From positions 1-32,573 of the forward strand of contig BLLT01000020.1 in assembly GCA_011958945.1 (NCBI GenBank): 32,573 nt of DNA, written 5' to 3'. This stretch comes from Lachnospiraceae bacterium. GTDB taxonomy: Bacteria > Bacillota > Clostridia > Lachnospirales > Lachnospiraceae. The position numbers and the translations under genes are program-made. The notes below the pieces were generated by a model. That model saw only the letters and a program-made list of their open reading frames with translations. It was not told where the DNA came from and did no database searches. Below, in pieces: positions 16,367-22,685 of this stretch. The stretch's first letter is position 1. Every line of letters starts with the position of its first letter.

Positions 16367-16374
16367 TTCTTATA

Positions 16375-16417
16375 TTGTTGTTATACACATATTATAACAA
16401 CAAAGGCGTTCTGTCAA
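16375..16417 (-). promoter_or_regulatory. promoter and palindromic operator of the gntR-clpC operon
   Basis: On the minus strand TTGACA (16412-16417) is followed by TATAAT (16391-16396) at 15 bp, or by TAATAT (16389-16394) at 17 bp. A perfect inverted repeat, TTGTTGTTATA and TATAACAACAA with 7 nt between (16375-16403), covers the -10 box and probable start site. A repressor bound there would block transcription; the adjacent GntR protein is the likely ligand. Confidence 0.7.
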
Positions 16418-16434
16418 TCTTTGGAAAATTGTAT

Positions 16435-16512
16435 AACAGTTCTGCCTTTTGGCTTCCCTGCTACGGAATCCGGACATTTCCATTTTTGCCTGCGGCAAAA
16501 GGCCGGATTCTT
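16435..16512. repeat. intergenic repeat family 3, copy A
   Basis: This 78-nt element matches 22605-22683 at roughly 80 percent. Common core: GGCTTCCCTG, TACGGAATCCGG and GGCCGGATTCTT. GAATCCGG (16467-16474) pairs with CCGGATTC (16503-16510), and inside it TTTTGCC-TGC-GGCAAAA forms a second perfect stem. It lies exactly between two divergent -35 boxes, and its last two bases are the first two of the TTGACA at 16511. Confidence 0.8.
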
Positions 16513-16539
16513 GACAAATCTGAAAAAAGCATATATAAA
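16511..16539 (+). promoter_or_regulatory. near-consensus promoter of the MGMT-type gene
   Basis: TTGACA (16511-16516) and TATAAA (16534-16539) are 17 bp apart on the plus strand, about 75 nt upstream of the ATG at 16616. Confidence 0.8.
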
Positions 16540-16615
16540 TATTAGTATTATTTACCGTTTCCCATCAATGTATAGAAAATTCCGGAAAGTCATCCGACTT
16601 GGAAGGGGGATTTCG

Positions 16616-16924
16616 ATGCCTGTAGTACTTACAGAAGATTTTATTTATGAAATACTTTCCGTAGTAGACGAAATACCAAATGGAAAGGTTGCCACCTATG
16701 GTCAGATTGCCCGGCTGACAGGCCGGGAGAAAAATGCCCGGCTGGTGGGAAAAGTCTTAAGCATGTCCGAATATTACGGGAAATATCCATGCCACCGGGT
16801 AGTAAACCACGCCGGAAGGTTAGCCCCCCATTTCCATGAACAAAAAAGTCTCCTGCTGGAAGAAGGTGTGGAATTTAAGGACGGTATTCATGTGGATATG
16901 AAGAAATATCATTGGGAATGCTGA
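16616..16924 (+). CDS. MGMT-family single-domain DNA alkyltransferase or alkyltransferase-like protein
   Basis: The 102-residue protein consists only of the DNA-binding and active-site domain of O6-alkylguanine-DNA alkyltransferases: FIYEILSVVDEIPNGKVATYG, then ARLVGKVLSMS, then PCHRVVN (from about residue 60), then LLLEEGVEF. The acceptor cysteine of the PCHR motif is kept, whereas alkyltransferase-like (ATL) proteins have Trp or Ala there, so it may still transfer alkyl groups. The N-terminal domain of Ada/Ogt is missing. The ATG at 16616 has GGGGGA five nt upstream; the open frame continues far upstream through promoter sequence and was not used. It is the only plus-strand gene between 700 and the window end, and it is bracketed by inverted copies of repeat family 4. 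Confidence 0.87.
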   Translation: MPVVLTEDFIYEILSVVDEIPNGKVATYGQIARLTGREKNARLVGKVLSMSEYYGKYPCHRVVNHAGRLAPHFHEQKSLLLEEGVEFKDGIHVDMKKYHWEC

Positions 16925-16951
16925 CCTTCCATTTCTCTCTTTTGAAATCCC

Positions 16952-17020
16952 ATAAAAAATGTCTCCGGCACTTCATGAAGAGCTTTCGGTTCTTTGTCAA
17001 TCTACGTCCATCTAATGACG
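16952..17020 (-). repeat. intergenic repeat family 4, right copy (minus orientation)
   Basis: Read on the minus strand from 17020 to 16952 it aligns with 16297-16366 with one gap, including identical CTTCATGAAG and the terminal T-run. Stem bases in the first hairpin changed but still pair (CGTC with GATG, a G-U wobble). It lies downstream of the SH3b gene's terminator and faces the left copy across the MGMT-type gene. Confidence 0.8.
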
Positions 17021-17038
17021 GGCTTTCCTATGGCGAAC

Positions 17039-17065
17039 AAAAAGAGTTGGCCCGGCGGCCAACTC
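17039..17065 (-). terminator. terminator of the SH3b membrane protein gene
   Basis: GAGTTGGCC (17044-17052) pairs perfectly with GGCCAACTC (17057-17065), and on the minus strand five T residues follow. A second small perfect hairpin, AAGAATGC-TTC-GCATTCTT (17069-17087), lies between it and the stop codon. Confidence 0.85.
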
Positions 17066-17091
17066 CAAAGAATGCTTCGCATTCTTCCCTA

Positions 17092-18471
17092 TCATTTCCG
17101 ATCATCCATATTTAAGAATTCAAATTCAAATTCATCATCATCAATCAGGAAGTTCTTTGCCTTCCTCTTAGACTGTGGTTTTGACACCACCGGTTTCCCT
17201 GGTTCAAAGGGCTCTTCTTCCGGGATATATTCCACATTTTTTACAAGAATAGAACTCTTCTCCTTTTCCCTGGCTACCTTCACCGAACCCGCATTGCTCA
17301 CTGCTCTCAGATTATCGGACATTGATTTCCTTCGAGGCCTTACTTCCTCTTCTTCCTCTTCCTCTTCATCATCGTCTTCATCTTCATCTTCATCTTCTTC
17401 GTCTTCGTCCTCATCTTCATCGTCATCGTCGTATTCATCATCACTGTAGGCATCCTTTACCTTAAATGCCAGGATAACCACTGCTACGAACAGAAGTGCC
17501 GCCAGTACCCCCAACGCGATAATAATGATTTTCTCAGTGGAGAATCCCTCTTCTTCCTCCTCTGCTGCCTTGTTTGCTCCCGCTTCCGCTGCTGCATACA
17601 AATTGGATAAAGCCTGTCTCGTTCCGTTAATGTTATCATACAGGAACCATTCTTCCACACCTTCATCGTTTTGAGTAAATACCATCTCATAATCAGGCTT
17701 TACCTGAGGTTCTTCCGGAGCCGGCGCCGGTTCCTCCACAGGTGCTTCCACCGGAACTTCTTCTCCCCCTTCTGCCGGGGTCTCTCCGCCTTCCGGTGTC
17801 TCCCCGCCCTCTTCAGGAGTCGATTCCGTTTCCGCCGGAGCCTCTGTCTGCGCCGGGGCTGACGGTGGTTCTCCTACCGTAAGCAAATCCCCACGGACAA
17901 ACCCCACAACCTCTCTTCCGGACTGGTTTGTATACCTGATTTGATACCACTTTCTTCCATTGCTTCCATTCGCCTCTCCAGTGATAATCACTGGCGTATT
18001 TTCTACTACCGAGCCTAAGATTTCATGCTCCGTAGATGCCCCCTGACGTACCACCACACTTTTATAATTCACATATGCCTTTGTCTCCGCAATCTGTGTC
18101 ACTGAAGTTGCCGCCGGTTTGCTTGCTGCTGTCAGTGCCGTCACTGTCTGTGTAGTAGTAGAAACAGCCCCTTTAATCAGCAAATCAGACCGGATATACC
18201 CTGTACTGTTTTCAAAACTTACCTTATACCATTTAGACCCCGAACTGTCCGTTACCTCATCCGTAATAAGGACACTACTGCCCTTTAATACGCTTCCTAC
18301 TACATCGCTGCTTGTGCTCGGTTCTTTTCTTACTTTCGCAGCAGCCGTAGAAACAATTCCCGTAGCAGACTGATATGCCATACATACTGCCGGTGTTCCT
18401 ATAAAAAGAACGACTGCCATAGCAATACCTGACATAATAATCATCCATTTTCTTTCTAATCGTGTCCTCAT
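17092..18471 (-). CDS. SH3b-domain membrane protein with acidic cytoplasmic tail
   Basis: The 459-residue protein has an N-terminal signal or anchor (MIIMSGIAMAVVLFIGTPAV within the first 32 residues), two bacterial SH3 domains (about 35-100 and 125-200, each with an R-x-GxS/T-type start such as VRKEPSTSSDVVGSV and VVRQGASTEHEILGSV), a Pro/Glu-rich linker (about 205-255), one membrane helix (about 314-336), then an uninterrupted acidic run of about 33 residues (344-376) and a basic/acidic tail. SH3b domains outside the membrane usually bind cell-wall peptides, so it probably anchors or senses the wall. There is no enzymatic domain. GGAGAGG precedes the ATG. The zinc-ribbon gene at the end of the purine cluster ends 30 nt upstream, so co-transcription is possible. 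Confidence 0.8.
   Translation of the reverse strand: MRTRLERKWMIIMSGIAMAVVLFIGTPAVCMAYQSATGIVSTAAAKVRKEPSTSSDVVGSVLKGSSVLITDEVTDSSGSKWYKVSFENSTGYIRSDLLIKGAVSTTTQTVTALTAASKPAATSVTQIAETKAYVNYKSVVVRQGASTEHEILGSVVENTPVIITGEANGSNGRKWYQIRYTNQSGREVVGFVRGDLLTVGEPPSAPAQTEAPAETESTPEEGGETPEGGETPAEGGEEVPVEAPVEEPAPAPEEPQVKPDYEMVFTQNDEGVEEWFLYDNINGTRQALSNLYAAAEAGANKAAEEEEEGFSTEKIIIIALGVLAALLFVAVVILAFKVKDAYSDDEYDDDDEDEDEDEEDEDEDEDDDEEEEEEEEVRPRRKSMSDNLRAVSNAGSVKVAREKEKSSILVKNVEYIPEEEPFEPGKPVVSKPQSKRKAKNFLIDDDEFEFEFLNMDDRK
17344..17442 (-). repeat. GAN trinucleotide tract encoding the acidic run
   Basis: Nearly every codon here is GAT, GAC, GAA or GAG, giving a 99-nt low-complexity tract. It is prone to slippage, so its length may vary between strains. 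On the opposite strand it reads as a meaningless poly-serine frame. Confidence 0.85.
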
Positions 18472-18501
18472 CCGTATTTCCTCTCCAATTGTGTTTCAGT
18501 C

Positions 18502-18987
18502 TTATTCGTCCCTAAGAAATCTCTTTTCACCTTTATTATTACGATTTCTTCTTTCTTCTTCGGTTTCCAACCCGAAACCTTTCATTTTCTCCCTCATCTG
18601 GCTTTCCTTCTTTCTATGGTAAGCCACTTCACAGGCCGGACAAAATCTTCCGCTGCGAATTTCTGTTCCACAGAACTCACATCTCATAAATGCCACTGAA
18701 TCCGCCGTAATTTCCAGCCTGGACTCTTTTAACATCTGCCTGATCGCTTTCTGGCTTACACCAGTTTTTAATTCGATCTCCGCCGCATTTGCCCCCTGAT
18801 TATGCTCGATATAATTCCGTACTTTCCCATAATCGTCATAATCTTTGGCGCGGCAGTTTTCACAGGCATATTCCCCGCAGCCTTTGAATACCATAATCCC
18901 GCCGCATTCTTTGCAAATATACGGCCTATTATAGCTGACTACCCCAAATGCTTCCATTTTCAATGCTTCTTTTCCCGTATCTTCCAT
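18502..18987 (-). CDS. zinc-ribbon/helix-turn-helix protein resembling YvyF (flagellar region protein)
   Basis: This 161-residue protein has a first zinc ribbon (Cys25-Cys28 and Cys42-Cys45), a helix-turn-helix-like middle (VRNYIEHNQGANAAEIELKT, about 57-76, then GVSQKAIRQMLKESRLEI) and a second ribbon (Cys103-Cys106, Cys116-Cys119). The same order (ribbon, helices ending in RLxI, CGTxIRxGRxCxxC) is that of YvyF/TIGR03826 proteins, found beside flagellar genes. Here it follows purD by 4 nt, with its GAGGAGG site close to the purD stop, so it belongs to the purine operon, and no flagellar gene is in sight. I start at the ATG at 18987, since the upstream TTG would lie in the ribosome binding site. 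The tail is Arg/Lys/Glu-rich. Function unknown; nucleic-acid binding is likely. Confidence 0.72.
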   Translation of the reverse strand: MEDTGKEALKMEAFGVVSYNRPYICKECGGIMVFKGCGEYACENCRAKDYDDYGKVRNYIEHNQGANAAEIELKTGVSQKAIRQMLKESRLEITADSVAFMRCEFCGTEIRSGRFCPACEVAYHRKKESQMREKMKGFGLETEEERRNRNNKGEKRFLRDE

Positions 18988-18991
18988 ACCC

Positions 18992-20263
18992 TTATACCTC
19001 CTCAATTGCCTTTCCTATATCGCTGCGCATATATTTATTTTCAAATGTAACCCAATCGGCTGCCTCATATGCATTGGCCCTGGCTTCCTTCAAGTTCCTT
19101 CCTTTTGCTGTAATGCCTAAAACCCTTCCCCCATTTGTTACAATACCTTCCTCCGTTTTCTTTGTGCCCGCATGGAAGCAATAATAGTCTTCTTTCCCTT
19201 CAAATGCTTCTAAGCCATGTATCGCATATCCCTTTTCGTAATTTACGGGATAACCTTCCGATGCAAGAACTACACAAACTGCAGCGTTGTCTTCAAACTG
19301 CAAATCAATTTCATCCAGCTTTCCGTCAATACAGGCCTCTGCCACTTCCACAATATCATTTTTCATCCTGGGCAGTACCACCTGTGCTTCCGGATCCCCA
19401 AACCGGGCATTGTACTCCAATACCTTCGGCCCTGCTTCCGTCAGCATCAAACCGAAGAAAATAATCCCCTTAAATTCTCTTCCCTCCGCCGCCATAGCAT
19501 CCACTGTAGGCTGATATATATACTTTTTACAAAATTCGTCCACCTCTTCGGTGTAAAACGGGCTGGGCGAAAAAGTTCCCATCCCCCCTGTATTCAGCCC
19601 CTGATCGCCATCCATGGCACGTTTATGGTCCTGAGCCGAAGTCATAGTCTTAATCGTCTTCCCATCCACAAAAGAAAGCACCGACACTTCCCTTCCCGTC
19701 ATAAATTCCTCAATCACCATCTGATTGCCGGCCGACCCAAATTTTTTATCCAGCATTATAGATTTTACGCCTTCTTTTGCCTCTTCCAAATCCTTGCAGA
19801 TAAGCACCCCTTTTCCCAAGGCAAGCCCATCGGCCTTTAACACAATAGGAAACTTTGCCTTTTCCAAATAAGCCTCCGCGTCCTTTGCATTGTCAAAATT
19901 CTCATAAGAAGCTGTGGGAATATTATACTTTTTCATCAAATCTTTGGAAAATGCCTTGCTGCCCTCCAAAATAGCCGCATTCTTCCTCGGCCCGAATACC
20001 CGCAGCCCTGCAGCTTCCAATTCATCCACCAAGCCCCCTACCAGCGGATCATCCATCCCTACAATTGTCAGGTCTATCTCTTTTTCCTTTGCAAAGGCAA
20101 CGATTTTATCAAATTCCATGGCCCCGATGGGCACGCACTGGGCTATCATGCCAATCCCTGCATTGCCCGGCGCACAATAAATCTCATCCACTTTACTGCT
20201 CTTTGCTACACTGGCCGCTATTGCATGTTCCCTTCCGCCGCTTCCTACAATTAAAACCTTCAT
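18992..20263 (-). CDS. purD: phosphoribosylamine-glycine ligase
   Basis: The 423-residue ATP-grasp enzyme makes glycinamide ribonucleotide from phosphoribosylamine, glycine and ATP, step 2 of purine synthesis. Seen: the N-terminal [15 protein letters not shown] nucleotide-binding loop, KADGLALGKGV (ATP-grasp loop, about 141-151), GREVSVLSF and GGMGTFSPSPF, and the metal-binding EYNARFGDPE (near 288). It is full length. It overlaps purN by 4 nt (ATGA) and precedes the zinc-ribbon gene by 4 nt, so it is part of a tightly packed leftward operon. Confidence 0.96.
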   Translation of the reverse strand: MKVLIVGSGGREHAIAASVAKSSKVDEIYCAPGNAGIGMIAQCVPIGAMEFDKIVAFAKEKEIDLTIVGMDDPLVGGLVDELEAAGLRVFGPRKNAAILEGSKAFSKDLMKKYNIPTASYENFDNAKDAEAYLEKAKFPIVLKADGLALGKGVLICKDLEEAKEGVKSIMLDKKFGSAGNQMVIEEFMTGREVSVLSFVDGKTIKTMTSAQDHKRAMDGDQGLNTGGMGTFSPSPFYTEEVDEFCKKYIYQPTVDAMAAEGREFKGIIFFGLMLTEAGPKVLEYNARFGDPEAQVVLPRMKNDIVEVAEACIDGKLDEIDLQFEDNAAVCVVLASEGYPVNYEKGYAIHGLEAFEGKEDYYCFHAGTKKTEEGIVTNGGRVLGITAKGRNLKEARANAYEAADWVTFENKYMRSDIGKAIEEV

Positions 20264-20904
20264 GAAACATCCCTGTCCTTTCTATATACCCTGCATCTTC
20301 CTTCCTTCACCTCTACCATCCCATTGGCAATCCAGTCAATGGCCTGGGGCAAAATCACCCATTCCGCTTCTTCCATCACACGTTTTTGCAGTATCTTGGG
20401 CGTATCATCCTCTTCCACATGCACCGGCTTCTGCACGATAATCGGCCCCGTATCCGTTCCCTCATCCACGAAATGTACCGTTGCACCTGTAATTTTTACC
20501 CCGCGTTCCAGCACCCCTTCATGCACCTTTAGGCCATAATACCCTGTTCCGCAAAAAGAAGGGATTAATGACGGATGAATGTTGATAATCCGGTTCTTAT
20601 ATTCCCTTATCATCTCCTCGGGGAGAACCACCAGAAACCCTGCCAATACAATTAAGTCCGGAGCTGCTTCCCTCAAAGCATCCAAAAGAGCCCTGTGGAA
20701 ATCCTCCCTGCTTTCATAGTCCTTAGGGGAAATACATATGCCTGGAATCCCGTTCTCTTTTGCCCGTTCCAGCGCATAAGCCGTTTTATTATTGCTGACA
20801 ACACAAACAATCTCCGTATTTCTGATACGGCCTTCCTTTATGCTGTCAATAATCGCCTGCAAATTCGTTCCCCCTCCGGAAACGCAAACCAATATTTTCA
20901 GCAT
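20260..20904 (-). CDS. purN: phosphoribosylglycinamide formyltransferase (folate-dependent)
   Basis: The 214-residue GAR transformylase uses 10-formyltetrahydrofolate, step 3 of purine synthesis. The catalytic triad is visible: Asn and His in [11 protein letters not shown] (about 106-116) and Asp in [10 protein letters not shown] (about 145). The phosphate-binding loop [10 protein letters not shown] is at the N-terminus. The start overlaps purM by 7 nt and the stop overlaps purD by 4 nt. PurN, rather than the formate-using PurT, indicates folate one-carbon supply. Confidence 0.95.
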   Translation of the reverse strand: MLKILVCVSGGGTNLQAIIDSIKEGRIRNTEIVCVVSNNKTAYALERAKENGIPGICISPKDYESREDFHRALLDALREAAPDLIVLAGFLVVLPEEMIREYKNRIINIHPSLIPSFCGTGYYGLKVHEGVLERGVKITGATVHFVDEGTDTGPIIVQKPVHVEEDDTPKILQKRVMEEAEWVILPQAIDWIANGMVEVKEGRCRVYRKDRDVS

Positions 20905-21923
20905 AACACTACTCCCTTTTCCCCTGCTTCCACATGGCCTGACAAATAAGGGGTTTCCCCGGCAGCACGTATGGATTCCATGGCCTGCTCCACATCCCCC
21001 GCATCCAAAGCCAATACCATACCAAGCCCCATATTATATGTATTATACATCATCTTCTCTTCCAAACCGCCCTTTTCCTGCAGCAGCTTAAAAATTGCCG
21101 GTACTTCATAGCTGTCTTTCTTCACCACCGCACGCACTCCCTCCGGAAGCATCCTGGGGATATTTTCATAGAAACCTCCCCCCGTAATATGGCTGCAGCC
21201 TTTTATTGTAATCCCAGCATCCTTTACCGCCTTTAATGCCTTCACATATATTTTTGTAGGGGCAATCAGCGCTTCCCCTAACGTTTCCCCCAATTCCTCA
21301 TAATAAGTATTTAAACTTTCCTTCGTCATATCGAATACTTTTCTCACCAGGGAAAAACCATTGCTATGTACGCCGGAAGAGGCGATTCCAACCAATACAT
21401 CGCCCGGCTTTATATTTTTTCCTGTAATCAAATCCTTTTCGTCCACAATGCCTACCGCAAAACCGGCCAAATCGTATTCATCTTCCGGGTAAAATCCAGG
21501 CATCTCTGCCGTCTCCCCGCCAATTAGCGCCGCCCCGGACTGTTTGCATCCTTCCGCCACGCCTTTTACTATCGTTGCAATCTTTTCCGGGTAATTCTTA
21601 CCGCAGGCTATGTAATCCAGGAAAAATAACGGTTCGCCCCCTGCACAGGCAATATCGTTCACGCACATTGCCACACAGTCAATGCCCACCGTATCATGCT
21701 TATCCAGCAAAAAGGCCAGCTTCAGCTTCGTCCCCACACCGTCCGTTCCTGACACAAGGGTAGGATTCTCCATATTTTTCATCGCCGAAAGGGAAAATGC
21801 CCCGGAAAATCCGCCAAGGCCTCCCAGCACTTCCGGCCTCATCGTTTCCTTTACATATTTTTTCATCAATTCTACCGATTTGTATCCAGCTTCAATATCC
21901 ACACCAGCTTTTTTATAATCCAT
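20898..21923 (-). CDS. purM: phosphoribosylformylglycinamidine cyclo-ligase
   Basis: The 341-residue AIR synthetase closes the imidazole ring (step 5). Signature segments: [11 protein letters not shown] (near 54), [19 protein letters not shown] (near 86), [12 protein letters not shown] (near 133) and [15 protein letters not shown] (near 246). I use the ATG at 21923 ([17 protein letters not shown]), the usual family start, with AAGG seven nt upstream; the open frame extends 21 codons further without support. It follows purE by about 83 nt. Confidence 0.95.
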   Translation of the reverse strand: MDYKKAGVDIEAGYKSVELMKKYVKETMRPEVLGGLGGFSGAFSLSAMKNMENPTLVSGTDGVGTKLKLAFLLDKHDTVGIDCVAMCVNDIACAGGEPLFFLDYIACGKNYPEKIATIVKGVAEGCKQSGAALIGGETAEMPGFYPEDEYDLAGFAVGIVDEKDLITGKNIKPGDVLVGIASSGVHSNGFSLVRKVFDMTKESLNTYYEELGETLGEALIAPTKIYVKALKAVKDAGITIKGCSHITGGGFYENIPRMLPEGVRAVVKKDSYEVPAIFKLLQEKGGLEEKMMYNTYNMGLGMVLALDAGDVEQAMESIRAAGETPYLSGHVEAGEKGVVLC

Positions 21924-22006
21924 TTTCGAACCTTGCTCCTTTCCCTTGTAGGCATCTTTTTCCTCATTTATAATATAACAATGCACAGACCTGCTAAAAC
22001 CGTTGT

Positions 22007-22507
22007 TTAATAATTTTTATACCCTTTTTCCTGCAGCTTTTCATCCTTTGCCTGTACACTTTCCTTTAAAGAATTAGAATAATCCTTCAGACGTTTTAAC
22101 AATTCCCCATCGGAAACGGCAAGAATTTTAGCCGCCAGTATCCCTGCATTTGCCCCTCCGTTTATCGCTACCGTAGCTACCGGTATTCCCGATGGCATCT
22201 GCACAATAGAATATAGGGAATCCCTTCCGCCTAACGAAGCGGTATGCATGGGAATTCCAATAACAGGCATGGGAAAAATCGCCGCACACATGCCCGGCAA
22301 GTGGGCAGCCATGCCTGCCCCTGCAATGATTACCTTAAATCCCTTTTCTTCTGCTGTTTTCGCATATTCAAAAAATACATCCGGCTCCCTGTGCGCCGAA
22401 ATAATCCTCATCTCATAAGAAATTCCCAGTTCTTCCAAAATATCCGCGGCCTTCGCCATAACCGGCATGTCTGAGTCGCTTCCCATAACAATCCCTACCT
22501 GTGCCAT
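22007..22507 (-). CDS. purE: N5-carboxyaminoimidazole ribonucleotide mutase
   Basis: At 166 residues this is a class I PurE, the mutase of step 6 that uses N5-CAIR made by PurK. Motifs: GSDSDMPVM (9-17), ISAHREPD (38-45) and [13 protein letters not shown] (around 66-78), ending [13 protein letters not shown]. Class II enzymes, which use AIR and CO2 directly, differ around these motifs; I lean to class I but the call needs an alignment. It is the first gene of the cluster purE-purM-purN-purD. purC, purF, purL and purH are not in the window. Confidence 0.94.
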   Translation of the reverse strand: MAQVGIVMGSDSDMPVMAKAADILEELGISYEMRIISAHREPDVFFEYAKTAEEKGFKVIIAGAGMAAHLPGMCAAIFPMPVIGIPMHTASLGGRDSLYSIVQMPSGIPVATVAINGGANAGILAAKILAVSDGELLKRLKDYSNSLKESVQAKDEKLQEKGYKNY

Positions 22508-22539
22508 TCTCCTTTTTCTCCTTCTGTGCTAATTATCTC

Positions 22540-22573
22540 ATTTTAGTTTACTAAAAAATATTTCAATGCGCAA
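22540..22573 (-). promoter_or_regulatory. possible promoter of the purine cluster
   Basis: Two overlapping candidates: TTGAAA (22561-22566) with TAAAAT (22540-22545) at 15 bp, or TTGCGC (22568-22573) with TAAACT (22545-22550) at 17 bp. Neither is ideal. No PurR-type box or purine riboswitch was recognised in the 100 nt upstream of purE. Confidence 0.35.
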
Positions 22574-22604
22574 GTATCTTTATATATTCTTATCACAATT
22601 CTGG

Positions 22605-22683
22605 AACAGTTCAGTCTTACGGCTTCCCTGTTACGGAATCCGGCCATTTCGGGTTTCCCCTGGGGCAAAAGGGCCGGATTCTT
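22605..22683. repeat. intergenic repeat family 3, copy B
   Basis: This second copy of the element at 16435-16512 has the perfect outer stem GAATCCGGCC (22637-22646) and GGCCGGATTC (22672-22681). It lies between purE and the end of the aminopeptidase gene. Unlike copy A, its end does not run into a TTGACA box. Confidence 0.8.
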
Positions 22684-22685
22684 TG

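Noticed and set aside
16994-17449. Plus-strand frame with a long poly-serine run
   Set aside because: It is the antisense reading of the GAN tract of the SH3b gene.
22508-22620. Purine riboswitch or PurR box upstream of purE
   Set aside because: I could not find the conserved junction and loop motifs of a purine riboswitch nor a convincing PurR palindrome in this stretch.
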